From: a virus
Length of the DNA stretch: 64,000 bases
IMG/VR virus record: IMGVR_UViG_3300032046_000014
Span: 1-64,000 of that record
Reading direction: 5' to 3' (one strand)
The position numbers were made by a program, and so were the translations under genes. The notes beneath the pieces are model-generated. The model was not told the origin of the DNA. It did not search any database and saw only the letters and a list, made by a program, of their open reading frames with translations. Shown piece by piece: positions 15,788 to 24,744 of this stretch. Numbering within the stretch: the stretch's first letter is position 1; each line of letters starts with the position of its first letter.

Positions 15788-17107
15788 TTATTTTTCTCCT
15801 CTTCTCCTTTTTGCTTTATGAACCCACTGCGTCAGGAAATCTGCAAATTCCGTTGCTTCATCCGGTTCTGCAGGCGCATACAGAGTTAACTGTTCTTTTC
15901 CCCGGCAAATGATTGATGCGGACACTGTAATCTCAGCCTTGTTCATCCAAGTTTTACCTGTAGTCATGCCGTAAGCAGTGACTATTTTCAATGGTCCTCT
16001 CAAAAAACCAGTTTCCATCGGCCAATAATAGTATATTTTGTTTTCGTTCGGAAAGTGTATTGTCCATTTGTGGCCTGCCCAGCCTTGTTTGCCGACATGC
16101 CGTTCCTTCCAGTGGGACAGTTTCTGCAGGTGCAGCAGCAGAATCTGTTTTTTTGGCTTAGTTAATTCTCTGGATCTTGTAAGTAGAATCTTGACTGTCT
16201 CTAGCACTTCTATTAGGGCGCCAGTTCTGTCGTTTGGATAAACGATGGAACAGCGGCCTCCGACCCTGGCAGCCTCTTTTATTGCAAGCAAAGGCTTATC
16301 CAAGTGTTCGATGACATGATGGACGATTACATCATTGAAGACAGTATCCATGAAAGGCAAAGCTTCGGCACTTGCTATAATGTTTACGGCAGTTTCCGTT
16401 TTGAAATATTGATCATACCGGTTTACATCAACTCTTATATGGCCTCTATTATCGACTCCACAGCCAACATTCAGAGTGGCGAATTCATGATTCCGCTGTA
16501 TTTTGATATGCTGAAGTTTTCTGCCCGAAAAGAAATGTTGGATTGACTGAATTTCACCTTGGTCTTCCAGACTGATTTCAGGCATGAATACTTCTTGAAA
16601 TGTTACTGTGGACCGAAGACATTGATGTGGAAATGGCTGTTTGGTCAGAACTCCCGGCGTCGTACATTCGCAGATATAGCATGCTCCTTCGGTTTTGAGG
16701 ACTCTTTTAATTTCCATAATGGCCTTACGGAATTTCCTATCGTCTACAATATGCTGCAGAACCACGTTAGAGACGATTGTATCAAAGCTTTCATCTGGGA
16801 AAGGCAAACCGTCTGCAATGTCAATAAAAAATAGTTCGTCTTGCGGCCGGAGTGTTCGATGTTCCCGGAAGAGCTTCAGCATTTCCGCGCTGAAATCAAT
16901 GCCGACGTATTTCTGGCAGTGCTTGGCCAACGTTTCGTAGAGTCTGCCTGTTCCGCAGCCAACATCCAATAAGATATTACAATCTGCCACTTTTTCAAAG
17001 GCGGCTATGGCTTTCTCATCATCTGCAGTTCCGCCGTTAAAACCAGGAGCAGAAACACCGCAGCGCTGAGCCCGGTGGTCCCAGTAGCGTTTTTCCCATC
17101 CGCTCAT
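15788..17107 (-). CDS. tandem two-domain SAM-dependent methyltransferase
   Basis: A 439-residue protein with two complete class I methyltransferase domains. Domain 1 (about 1-190) has motif I ILLDVGCGTGRLYETL, motif II YVGIDFSAEM and FDTIVSNVVLQHI. Domain 2 (about 200-430) has LNVGCGVDNRGHIRVDVN, ASAEALPF and FNDVIVHHVIEHL. Such fused Methyltransf_11 pairs occur in polysaccharide or lipid modification loci. It lies next to three glycosyltransferase genes, so methylation of a glycan on virion or host surface is a reasonable inference. Confidence 0.85.
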   Translation of the reverse strand: MSGWEKRYWDHRAQRCGVSAPGFNGGTADDEKAIAAFEKVADCNILLDVGCGTGRLYETLAKHCQKYVGIDFSAEMLKLFREHRTLRPQDELFFIDIADGLPFPDESFDTIVSNVVLQHIVDDRKFRKAIMEIKRVLKTEGACYICECTTPGVLTKQPFPHQCLRSTVTFQEVFMPEISLEDQGEIQSIQHFFSGRKLQHIKIQRNHEFATLNVGCGVDNRGHIRVDVNRYDQYFKTETAVNIIASAEALPFMDTVFNDVIVHHVIEHLDKPLLAIKEAARVGGRCSIVYPNDRTGALIEVLETVKILLTRSRELTKPKKQILLLHLQKLSHWKERHVGKQGWAGHKWTIHFPNENKIYYYWPMETGFLRGPLKIVTAYGMTTGKTWMNKAEITVSASIICRGKEQLTLYAPAEPDEATEFADFLTQWVHKAKRRRGEK

Positions 17108-17145
17108 GCTTGTTCCTGTTGTGGTAGACTGTTTAAAAAGATATG

Positions 17146-17508
17146 CTAATGGGAAGCTGCTTCTGTGGCCAAATCACTGCTTGAACGTGCAGTTCTTTGA
17201 AAATCACGCTCGTTCATCTGCTTCACTTTTAATCGTGCAATACTCCATGCGACCGCGACAACAACGCAAGTTACCGTGTAACTGATTACGAAGTATGGTA
17301 TAGTGATAAGAAGTAGGATGACTGGCACAAGCAGGACAGTCATGATACCTATGAGAGCAGCCCAAAGTTGAATCAAGAAAGCATTATGAAGCTGTTTTTT
17401 GGAACGGGAATGTTTATCTGCTGGAGCTCTAGGATCATCAGAAGCTTCAAGAAGAACGCGGTGAATCCAACGATGGAAGCGAGAAAAAAGGGAGGGTTTT
17501 TTCGCCAA
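17146..17508 (-). CDS. membrane protein with a long hydrophobic region
   Basis: About 120 residues from TTG 17508, which has AGGTGG about 8 nt upstream; the longer frame to 17580 overlaps the small ORF at 17522. Two adjacent transmembrane helices lie at about residues 45-90 (LWAALIGIMTVLLVPVILLL, then FVISYTVTCVVVAVAWSI). Basic residues before and Ser-rich tail after. Role unknown; might anchor the glycosylation proteins. Confidence 0.5.
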   Translation of the reverse strand: MAKKPSLFSRFHRWIHRVLLEASDDPRAPADKHSRSKKQLHNAFLIQLWAALIGIMTVLLVPVILLLITIPYFVISYTVTCVVVAVAWSIARLKVKQMNERDFQRTARSSSDLATEAASH

Positions 17509-17521
17509 TAGGTGCACCCAC

Positions 17522-17635
17522 CTATTCTGGCGACCCGCCGCTGAAGCATCCACATATAAAGCGGAGGGCATGACCGGCAACTACACACGCGAATGGTAGT
17601 ACGGTCATGAAGAAAATCTTTATTCTTGTGTTCAT
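17522..17635 (-). CDS. 37-residue membrane microprotein
   Basis: A short ORF: MNTRIKIFFMTVLPFACVVA, then GHALRF and a Cys/Gly tail. It has AAAGGGAG before the ATG and a late-type TATA motif 40 nt upstream, which together make it more likely than a chance ORF. Its TAG is followed at once by the ribosome-binding region of the next gene. One hydrophobic helix. Function unknown. Confidence 0.45.
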   Translation of the reverse strand: MNTRIKIFFMTVLPFACVVAGHALRFICGCFSGGSPE

Positions 17636-17670
17636 TTCGGGCTCCCTTTCCCTGAGAAATCCTCTGTTAT

Positions 17671-17690
17671 CTATGTATTTAAGAGTTCCT
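17671..17690 (-). promoter_or_regulatory. late-type TATA promoter
   Basis: On the - strand this reads AGGAACTCTTAAATACATAG, a variant of the shared CTTAAAAAYATAG motif. It lies about 40 nt upstream of the ATG at 17635. Confidence 0.45.
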
Positions 17691-17726
17691 AGAACTAACT
17701 TCTAGGTTAAACGTCTATATTTTCCT

Positions 17727-18011
17727 TCATCGTTTCTGATCTAGTTTACGTGTAACTTCATCTATTTTTTCTTTATCAGCCTGCAGTTTCTTTTGAAATT
17801 CAACCAAGTCAAGCCTGTAAGTCACATATCTATAGCTGATTTCATTTCGTGTAACCAGCTTAGCTTCTCCGAGAGCCTTCAAAACTTCAGTGAACACGGA
17901 ACGTGAAGGAGAACCAACCTGCTCATATAATTCTGAAAACCGTATTTCATTTGGATAACCTTCTGAAAGCGCTTGCAGAACTTTATCTTTCAAGGGAATT
18001 GGCTGTGTCAT
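17727..18011 (-). CDS. winged-helix regulator
   Basis: A 94-residue protein. Residues 7-65 form a winged helix: LKDKVLQALSEGYPNEIRFS, recognition helix SVFTEVLKALGEAKLV, and a wing with ISYRYVTYRL. A C-terminal coiled coil (EFQKKLQADKEKIDEV) suggests dimers. It overlaps the glycosyltransferase gene upstream by 4 nt and may control this cluster. Confidence 0.65.
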   Translation of the reverse strand: MTQPIPLKDKVLQALSEGYPNEIRFSELYEQVGSPSRSVFTEVLKALGEAKLVTRNEISYRYVTYRLDLVEFQKKLQADKEKIDEVTRKLDQKR

Positions 18012-19102
18012 TTTGCTCCCACTTCATCCTGAACCCTTCGCAAGATCCGCACAAGCTGAGCAGCTGTTCGTTTAATGTCATAGTATTTTTCAGCAGTCTC
18101 TCGAGCTTCCTTCCGGACCTTGGCTTTGTCAACGCGGACTTGGTCGTAGAGTTTGGCTATACATTCGGCCATGTTAATCGAATCTAAAGCTCGCGCATGC
18201 ATGGTCGCATGACTATCGCCCCATCGTAAGCTGCTGTCCAAATCAATTACTGGGCAGCCGCAAGCCATGGCTTCGAAGTGAACTCTTGATGGGTCCCCAT
18301 AGAGACTGGGACTGAGCAGCATATCACATCCTCTATACCATTGGTCAGGATACAACTGTAGGCCCATGAGCCGGTATTTGCCAAGCCACTTGTCAAAAAG
18401 AGTTTTATGGAAAAGTATGTCAAGCACAGGTCTTTCCTGCGTTACACCCCAATGATGCAGTCTTACCAGAGGATTCTTCTGATAATATTCATTGACGGCT
18501 GCGTATGGCAGAAGCGGAAGCTTGACTCCTCCTTTCCTTTCCACTTCACCCATGCCGACTGCGGGTTCACCGTTTAAATCGATGCGCATGCCCTTCGGCG
18601 TATACCTGGACAAGTCGATGCCTTTTTCTATGCAATGTAGAATGCCGCGATGATCATAGGGCTTCCACATGGAAAACTGACGTTTATTCATTACTACGGA
18701 AGCGTCCAAGTTTTGAAGAGAACCAATTACTGCAGTATAACTGCCGCTTTCCCGTTCAGCCTCATAACAAGCCTCCGGAGTACCATGAATAAGCATTACG
18801 CGGGGACGCTGCATTGTTGAATAGCCAGTCATGAAGTAGCTGCTGACATGTATGGTTGCGCGTTCCTGGGCCCAGCCGTGGCTTTGCGTGGTGATCCAAC
18901 CGTCGCTTTTGCCGCCCTCCTTATTCTCGGGCTCCACGATTCCGGCTTCAACGCCGGGCAGTTGCATTTCAGCCAATACCAATTCTTTTATGGTTTCATA
19001 CATTCCGCTTAGTCCCGGAGCAAACATGACCCAATGCGCAATCACCAGGTCTACGTCTTCTTTTTCTTTGCCGGGAGCGTGTTCAGCTTCATGTAAAGTC
19101 AT
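18008..19102 (-). CDS. GT-B fold glycosyltransferase
   Basis: A 364-residue protein of the group 1/GT4 kind. The C-terminal half has the sugar-nucleotide-binding pattern MLLSPSLYGDPSRVHFEAM, then ACGCPVIDLD, where the Glu of FEAM is the usual ribose-binding residue. The N-terminal half has an acceptor-domain Rossmann fold (DLVIAHWVMFAPGLSGM). ATG 19102 is chosen over the longer frame because it overlaps the upstream stop (ATGA). Acceptor unknown. Confidence 0.75.
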   Translation of the reverse strand: MTLHEAEHAPGKEKEDVDLVIAHWVMFAPGLSGMYETIKELVLAEMQLPGVEAGIVEPENKEGGKSDGWITTQSHGWAQERATIHVSSYFMTGYSTMQRPRVMLIHGTPEACYEAERESGSYTAVIGSLQNLDASVVMNKRQFSMWKPYDHRGILHCIEKGIDLSRYTPKGMRIDLNGEPAVGMGEVERKGGVKLPLLPYAAVNEYYQKNPLVRLHHWGVTQERPVLDILFHKTLFDKWLGKYRLMGLQLYPDQWYRGCDMLLSPSLYGDPSRVHFEAMACGCPVIDLDSSLRWGDSHATMHARALDSINMAECIAKLYDQVRVDKAKVRKEARETAEKYYDIKRTAAQLVRILRRVQDEVGAK

Positions 19103-20106
19103 GATTGTTTTTCTCCTAAAATGGCGTCCACGATTTTTTGTGCCCAACAATCCTCATTGTGCTGTTCTTGGACAAACTTCTGCACCTGTAGACTTAAGTC
19201 CTGTTTCTCCATCATAGACTGTTGCTCCCATTGAATAATCTTACGGACCAAGTCTCTTTGAGTCAGGAAAAGACATTTCTCCGGGAAAAGTGTTTCAGCG
19301 CCAAACCAATGGTGCACAAGGGGAGAGGCGCCGTAGGCCATGGCTTCAAATACTGATTGATGGTAGCCTTCCTGCATGCTATTGCTTATGATGATATCTA
19401 GGCTGCTGAGAAACTTTGCATATTCTTCCTGCTTCAAGAACCCGTGGAAAACTACCCGGTTGACTGGCAACCCCATTTTTTTCAGTGTATCGCTGAATTC
19501 GCCGATGAACTTTAGATATTCGGCTGTAACGTTGTCGTTGAAGCCTGTGAGTTCAGCGCCTCGAATATGTAGTGTCCAGTCGACATCTTTAGATTCGCTG
19601 CGGGAAAGCAGATCAAAGAAACTTTCAATAGTAGTATAGATGCGTTTGCGCGGTAATGGTGTGTATGTAATGAGGCCGAGTGTATGGTTGAAAGTCTTCT
19701 TGGGAGTTGCTGCAGGTGCAGTATTGCAGCCTACATTAGCTTCAGTATAAGAAAGTGGGGTTAACCCGATTTGTTTTTGGAAGCGCATGTACTGGGTTTT
19801 GGTGCAGATAAGGTGTACTCTAGACCAGTCTACCAGTTTGGCCTTGTCATAGACTTCTATCCTGTGCATGCGCGCGCTGATTCGGCAGCGTGTGGGAAAT
19901 CTGCTGGTCTCCGGCAAAGGAGCATAAACCCAATCAAAGAATGCGCAGTCTGCCCATCGCATCATCAGCTCATGTAATTGAACTAGATCGAATGTTTCAT
20001 CATCGGAGAAAACAAACTGCTGTACTTCGCATCCTCGGCGATTCAATTCTCTCAGTATTGGCGCAAGAAAATTAGGATTTCGAGCTACAACCAAAACTTT
20101 CAACAT
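19099..20106 (-). CDS. glycosyltransferase family 1-like protein
   Basis: A 335-residue GT-B type protein. N-terminus VLVVARNPNFLAPILREL is a Rossmann strand-helix; the donor-binding region is DIIISNSMQEGYHQSVFEAM, followed by AYGASPLVHHW. It is a close paralogue of the next gene (20109-21125) with the same motifs in the same order, so the pair arose by duplication. It overlaps the third glycosyltransferase gene by 4 nt. Likely adds sugars to virion proteins or host glycans. Confidence 0.75.
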   Translation of the reverse strand: MLKVLVVARNPNFLAPILRELNRRGCEVQQFVFSDDETFDLVQLHELMMRWADCAFFDWVYAPLPETSRFPTRCRISARMHRIEVYDKAKLVDWSRVHLICTKTQYMRFQKQIGLTPLSYTEANVGCNTAPAATPKKTFNHTLGLITYTPLPRKRIYTTIESFFDLLSRSESKDVDWTLHIRGAELTGFNDNVTAEYLKFIGEFSDTLKKMGLPVNRVVFHGFLKQEEYAKFLSSLDIIISNSMQEGYHQSVFEAMAYGASPLVHHWFGAETLFPEKCLFLTQRDLVRKIIQWEQQSMMEKQDLSLQVQKFVQEQHNEDCWAQKIVDAILGEKQS

Positions 20107-20108
20107 GT

Positions 20109-21125
20109 TCAGGATTCTCCCAGGATGATGTCAACAAGTTCCTTTGCTATTGTATTTTGGTTATCGGCCCGAGCGCAATTCTGGATTCGCATAGACTTGG
20201 CCATCTTAGATTCTGGGCGCCATTGTTCCCATTCCAAGATTTTATCAACCAGTTCTCTTTGAGAGAGAAACAGGGTTTCTTCTGGGAAGAGCTCATCTGC
20301 TCCCAACCATCGATGCACAAAAGGATAGACACCGTAAGTCATTGCTTCGAAGATGGACTGATGATAACCTTCCTGCATACTGTTACTGATGATGATGTCG
20401 AGTCCTTTCAAGAATTCTTTGTATCGGTCCGGTTTCATGTAATTATGAAAAATGATAGGATCAGTTGGTAGTCCTAAACTCTGGATTGTCGCTGCAAACT
20501 CTTTTATCATGCTGAAATATTCTAGACTTTCTGCTATTCGCCATGTTGAAGGTGTGCTTCGAATATGCAGCTGCCAGTTAGCATCATAGCCACCGCGTTT
20601 TGTTTGCTCGAGCAAATCATAAAAGGTCTCGATTGTAGTGTAGATCCGTTTCCGTGGCAGTCCTGTAATAGCAATGAGTCCGATATTATGACCGAAAACT
20701 TGTTTCGGCGTTTTTGTAGGTTCAATATCTACACCGATATTTAAGAAATGGACTTGCGCTGGACTTGGAAGATCTTCCCTTTGAAATCGTGAAAACTGAG
20801 GCGACGAGCAGACCAACTGTACCTTTGACCAGTCAATCTCATGCATCCATGCTTCATACACTTCTAACCCGTGAAGCCTAGCGGTGATCCGGCATTCTCG
20901 AGCCATTCGAGTGCCCCATACTAGAGGCGGATTGCAGAAGTCAAAAAATGCATAATCAGCCCACTGCATCAGTTCACAAACATTTATCCTGTTGATAGTC
21001 TCGTTGGAGCCGAACATTGTTCTTTTGACTGTGCAGTGACGCTGGGCAAGCTCTGCTAATACTGGGGGAAGAAAGGTTTCGTTGTATGCTATAACCGCAA
21101 CTTTAGAGGAAGCCAAAACTTTCAA
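20109..21125 (-). CDS. glycosyltransferase family 1-like protein (paralogue)
   Basis: A 338-residue paralogue of 19099-20106: it shares RKRIYTTIETFYDLL, the donor region NSMQEGYHQSIFEAM, and TYGVYPFVHRWLGADELFPE. It starts with TTG in a 4-nt overlap with the small gene upstream. A stop-to-start gap of 2 nt separates the two paralogues. Conservation of both copies suggests different acceptors or steps. Confidence 0.75.
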   Translation of the reverse strand: MKVLASSKVAVIAYNETFLPPVLAELAQRHCTVKRTMFGSNETINRINVCELMQWADYAFFDFCNPPLVWGTRMARECRITARLHGLEVYEAWMHEIDWSKVQLVCSSPQFSRFQREDLPSPAQVHFLNIGVDIEPTKTPKQVFGHNIGLIAITGLPRKRIYTTIETFYDLLEQTKRGGYDANWQLHIRSTPSTWRIAESLEYFSMIKEFAATIQSLGLPTDPIIFHNYMKPDRYKEFLKGLDIIISNSMQEGYHQSIFEAMTYGVYPFVHRWLGADELFPEETLFLSQRELVDKILEWEQWRPESKMAKSMRIQNCARADNQNTIAKELVDIILGES

Positions 21126-21334
21126 CCGAGCTTTGCCTGCAGATCAGACGTCTTAACGTGAACTGCCATGCCTCTAGTATATTGGCCGGTGATGTTCTCG
21201 CTTGAGGAGCTTGTTATTTGCACGTCTTCGCCTTCAGGGCTTTGACCCTTGAGGATCACCGTGTACTTTTCTTTTTCTTCATCTTCAATTTTCTTCTTTA
21301 CTATTACATCCAACTCCAAATCATTCAGCCTCAA
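21122..21334 (-). CDS. small hypothetical protein
   Basis: A 70-residue protein, beta rich and charged (LELDVIVKKKIEDEEKEKYT, then VILKGQSPEGEDVQI). The TSSSSENITGQYTRGMAV segment resembles small translation-type OB folds, but this is weak. It is the first gene of the glycosyltransferase operon and is divergent from the + gene at 21377. Confidence 0.5.
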   Translation of the reverse strand: MRLNDLELDVIVKKKIEDEEKEKYTVILKGQSPEGEDVQITSSSSENITGQYTRGMAVHVKTSDLQAKLG

Positions 21335-21376
21335 AACTTATTCAATTATCAACGGAAAGCCTTTATATGACTTGCG

Positions 21377-21697
21377 ATGAGTTCTTCTCTGCGAACCGAT
21401 ATGACAGAAATAGACCGAGCCTGCGAACACTGTGGAAAAGTCACGAAGCATACCGTTACGCCTTTCTATATACCTTCAGTAAACCCAACAATTATCAGCT
21501 CGTCAAACAAGAGCATTGATCTTACAGGAAGAAGCGGACCCCCCGTGACTGTAACAAATACTCTGCCGCAGACCATAGAATATAAATGTAAAGAATGCGG
21601 CCACCTTACAGTTGAGGCTGGCCCAATTCAAAAGCAATCCGGGGATGATGCTTTTTCTGGTTTGAAACGGGGCTCGGACTGGACGGAGCCAAAATAG
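21377..21697 (+). CDS. zinc-ribbon protein
   Basis: A 106-residue protein with CEHCGKV near residue 16 and CKECGH near residue 70, a zinc ribbon split by a Ser/Thr/Pro-rich insert (NPTIISSSNKSIDLTG). A TATA-like CTTTATATGAC lies about 18-25 nt before the ATG, so the message may be nearly leaderless. First gene of the + strand block 21377-25978. Function unknown. Confidence 0.6.
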   Translation: MSSSLRTDMTEIDRACEHCGKVTKHTVTPFYIPSVNPTIISSSNKSIDLTGRSGPPVTVTNTLPQTIEYKCKECGHLTVEAGPIQKQSGDDAFSGLKRGSDWTEPK

Positions 21698-21761
21698 TTC
21701 GGTAGACCATAAGCCTTAAAATTCCTCATAACCTTTTTGAATAGCAGTTCATGTGAGAAAA

Positions 21762-22223
21762 ATGGACGTCTCAGAAGTCTTATCCTATATCGGTTCTGCC
21801 ATCGGTGTCATCGTGGCAATAGCATCTTTTATTGTTGCGCGCGCGCGTGCTTCTGTGACTGACACGAGAGAGCTTGAGCATCGTCTTACACAGCTGGAAA
21901 CTAATCAGTTCACAAAAGAGGATCGCCAATGTCTGCGAGATAATGATTTGAAGATGAAGCTATTCTGGGGAGTCGTTGAAAAAGAGTTTCCTAAGCTATT
22001 GAAGCAGCATCGAACCCCGATGGTTGACAAGCTTCTAACTAAGGCCGCAATGGGACTCGACAAACTCACTCCGAACGAAACTTCAAAATTGATGAAAGCC
22101 CTGGATAACGAATTCAATATAGCTGTATCCCAAAAGAATCCACGTCGGGCTCTTATGATTGCTTTCTACCTTAAAGTTATGGAGTTCAAGAATGGCATCA
22201 GACTATCAAGAGCCTGTGTGTAA
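21762..22223 (+). CDS. single-pass membrane protein with helical cytoplasmic domain
   Basis: A 153-residue protein from ATG 21762 (a GTG at 21753 is possible). Residues 6-27 are a transmembrane helix (LSYIGSAIGVIVAIASFIVA), then a basic stretch and a coiled coil (DTRELEHRLTQLETNQF), then a helical domain. It resembles small virus-encoded membrane proteins of the holin or envelope type, but I recognise no family. Confidence 0.55.
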   Translation: MDVSEVLSYIGSAIGVIVAIASFIVARARASVTDTRELEHRLTQLETNQFTKEDRQCLRDNDLKMKLFWGVVEKEFPKLLKQHRTPMVDKLLTKAAMGLDKLTPNETSKLMKALDNEFNIAVSQKNPRRALMIAFYLKVMEFKNGIRLSRACV

Positions 22224-22259
22224 AGGCATTAATAGTTTACTGATATATATTGCAAGAGC

Positions 22260-22694
22260 ATGTCTCTTCTGATCCAAATAGAACTTTATGATGACATGCA
22301 TGGCAGTTTGGGAAGACGACATTTCCTAGCTCAGAACAACATAATTCCTGAGCCCAAACAAGTAATTCACGCAGTAAACTACTCCTATCAGACAAACGAT
22401 ACAATCATAGAAGTCTATTTGGATCAGCTCTGCAGAGCAGCCGCTTTCCATTATCCGCTTCAGTATATGGGTGTGGTTATTGCAATGCTTACCGAAGATT
22501 TGCTTGCCCAGATAATTCTGGCTGAACTTCAGTTTCCTCATGATGTCACGGGACCCTCAAGTTTTCTGGCAGCCAGCATCGTAGATGATGCTGTAGAATC
22601 CATTCTTCTCAGACAGAGTTTCAGCAAAAAAATCAGGGAGAAAGCATTGCCACGGGTTCTGGCCCGATACTCTCCTGATGAACGTTTTGTTTGA
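22260..22694 (+). CDS. hypothetical helical protein
   Basis: A 144-residue soluble protein with long helices (MGVVIAMLTEDLLAQIILAE and FLAASIVDDAVESILLRQSF). A TATA-like GATATATA sits about 20 nt before the ATG. No known motif. Confidence 0.55.
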   Translation: MSLLIQIELYDDMHGSLGRRHFLAQNNIIPEPKQVIHAVNYSYQTNDTIIEVYLDQLCRAAAFHYPLQYMGVVIAMLTEDLLAQIILAELQFPHDVTGPSSFLAASIVDDAVESILLRQSFSKKIREKALPRVLARYSPDERFV

Positions 22695-22755
22695 CGCTGC
22701 ATCATAACCCTTTAAAACACTTACAGATACAGAAGTCAGGGAAGAGGTTGCTAAA

Positions 22756-23682
22756 GTGGATTCAACGCAGAAACTCTATCTTTTCAACGGTGAAACCTAC
22801 ATCGTGGTTCCCGAGTCAGCATGGCTAGACGAGCTGAAATCAAACCCGCTGGGCCCCACGGCAATCCATGCCCTGGAAGACCCGCTTATTCAGAAAGGCT
22901 GGACCAAGCTTCTAGGAGTACAGAACCCGAACAATCATGCTTACACGAGCGAATGGTTTTTCGCTGAAACAGGCACACATCTACGGGTCCTGGTTGATGA
23001 ACAAGGTCAATTAACCGTTGACGGAGCACCTGTAGGATCGACTACTACAGGTGAAGCAGTGAAAACACTGCAGAAGATCTCTGAAGAGAAAACCGGCAAA
23101 TGGATAACAGCTGTCCAGGAAGTCAAAGATGCAAATGGTACGCCGATTGTTGTGAAAAGAAAAATCTTCATTCCCACTGACAAACTGCGCAAACCACAGA
23201 TCTTCGCTCCCGGCAAAGATGCACGTTTGCCGGAACATATAACCAGGATCGGCGCGGAAAAAGGCGGTCCCCATCCTACCATGGATGTTATGACTTCACA
23301 GAAAATGGATGCGATGAACCAGCTTCTCGGCATCTATACGCCTATACTTTTGAAGGAGCAACCGAGCCCCCAAGAAATGTTGCGGCGCTGCAGTTGCATG
23401 TTGGAAATGGCTGAAAAAGAAGAAAATGAAGAAGAACGGCAGCGACTCTGCGAAACAATTGAAAGAGAACTAGCAGCTCTTGAGGCAATGCAGAAGTCTT
23501 TGAAACCAAGCCAACTGAAACCTTTCGTCGGCGACGAAGCAAAAGACAGAGACAAATACCGAAAACTGGCAGACCAAACTGATGATCCGAAAGAAAAGAA
23601 AACCCTGACGGAGATCAGCCGGCAAGAAGGAGAACACAACGAGAAAATCCGACAGATGATCGCAAGGTCACATGAACAATAG
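22756..23682 (+). CDS. hypothetical protein, possibly structural
   Basis: A 308-residue protein starting with GTG. The N-terminal half is beta rich (LYLFNGETYIVVPESAWL; HLRVLVDEQGQLTVDG). The C-terminal half is a long charged helical region (MLEMAEKEENEEERQRLCET, ELAALEAMQKSLKPS). This N-globular, C-coiled plan is seen in capsid accessory and scaffold proteins. It is followed at 11 nt by two genes that look like virion components. Confidence 0.5.
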   Translation: MDSTQKLYLFNGETYIVVPESAWLDELKSNPLGPTAIHALEDPLIQKGWTKLLGVQNPNNHAYTSEWFFAETGTHLRVLVDEQGQLTVDGAPVGSTTTGEAVKTLQKISEEKTGKWITAVQEVKDANGTPIVVKRKIFIPTDKLRKPQIFAPGKDARLPEHITRIGAEKGGPHPTMDVMTSQKMDAMNQLLGIYTPILLKEQPSPQEMLRRCSCMLEMAEKEENEEERQRLCETIERELAALEAMQKSLKPSQLKPFVGDEAKDRDKYRKLADQTDDPKEKKTLTEISRQEGEHNEKIRQMIARSHEQ

Positions 23683-23693
23683 GAGAATGAGAA

Positions 23694-23945
23694 GTGTCAG
23701 CTCAAACTCCCCAAGTTGTCAGAGACTCAGCAGGCATCGTAGGCTATTATGTCATTTTGGAAGTTGTTGTTTCCACGGGCGACACGTTTAAGGTGCAACA
23801 GCTTGCAAGTATCAGCGGAGTCGCAGCTCTCAAAATTGCCGACTGGAGCACAGTCACCTGCACATCTGTAGGTAATGTTGTCACAGTCACTCAGGCGGGA
23901 CTGAGCGGTGCAAGGATCGTGGCTGTGGTTGGTGGCCAAAAGTGA
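23694..23945 (+). CDS. small beta protein, possible decoration protein
   Basis: An 83-residue protein of alternating beta strands rich in Val, Ser and Thr (GYYVILEVVVSTGDTFKV, VGNVVTVTQAGLSGARIVAV). It has no charges in the strands and looks like a compact beta barrel or sandwich, as in phage decoration or tail proteins. GTG start after AGGAGAATGAGAA. Its stop overlaps the next start (GTGA). Confidence 0.5.
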   Translation: MSAQTPQVVRDSAGIVGYYVILEVVVSTGDTFKVQQLASISGVAALKIADWSTVTCTSVGNVVTVTQAGLSGARIVAVVGGQK

Positions 23946-24694
23946 CCCTTTTCCCCGGAGCAAAGACTCTTTCTTCAAGCGTCTATCTTAACCCGCATTT
24001 CCAACAAGAAGCATATCAACCAAAATATTGCACTCTCGAGGACTTCGAAGATTATTATCAAGCAGACGTAACTGCAGATACTGTGCCAACTGTTTCGCAG
24101 GCCCTTAAACTACTACAGATCGGGGAAGCAGAAATCGACTCGCATGAATGGGGAAGATACATTCAGGAAGACGAATACTTAGACGGTCAATATGAAATCC
24201 TCACCTTCCAATGGCGATACGTCGGCTTCTTCGCCCAAGTCTTTTATCCGCACCACACGAACATTCTACGAGTAATCGACTGCGCTTACAACTCCGGAGG
24301 AGTACCTTCCAGCGACGCAACCTGGACAAAAGTCACCGAGGGCCCAGCAAACAACAGCAGCTTCGTAGTGCTGAGAAAACCCAAACTGAAAACCCAGGTG
24401 GGAAGTGCACTTCTTTTCTATTCAAACGTACCCTATCCAGGTCCGCTGCGGCTCAGACTCACGTACGAATACGGAATGGACATCGACAAAGCTTTACTGC
24501 GTGAATGGGCCGGCAAAAAAGCAGCCAAAGATGCATTGGAAATGCGTTCCGCAGCAGAACATGTTAACATCAATCTGGATGCGGGGCCATGGGCCGCTCT
24601 GTACAAGGCATATGGAGACCGACTTAAAGAACTAGCAAATGACTTGTTCCCGAAGAAAGTGCGCAAAATTTGGGTCTATCCAAGCACAATGTAA
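23942..24694 (+). CDS. virion protein, possible head-tail adaptor
   Basis: A 250-residue protein. The segment QALKLLQIGEAEIDSHEWGR looks like the helical core of phage head-tail adaptor (gp6-like) proteins, in which an early helix pair is followed by beta structure. The opening (GAKTLSSSVYLN) resembles one unit of the fibre repeat. The C-terminal helix region ends with KKVRKIWVYPS. Virion role is inferred; adaptor is one option, fibre base another. Confidence 0.5.
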   Translation: MTLFPGAKTLSSSVYLNPHFQQEAYQPKYCTLEDFEDYYQADVTADTVPTVSQALKLLQIGEAEIDSHEWGRYIQEDEYLDGQYEILTFQWRYVGFFAQVFYPHHTNILRVIDCAYNSGGVPSSDATWTKVTEGPANNSSFVVLRKPKLKTQVGSALLFYSNVPYPGPLRLRLTYEYGMDIDKALLREWAGKKAAKDALEMRSAAEHVNINLDAGPWAALYKAYGDRLKELANDLFPKKVRKIWVYPSTM

Positions 24695-24744
24695 ACGTCC
24701 GCTAGACCATAACACTAAAAACACAAAACTTCTAAAACAGAACT

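Noticed and set aside
17607-17705. A + strand 32-codon ORF with a signal-like start
   Set aside because: It is opposite the better supported - strand microprotein and promoter.
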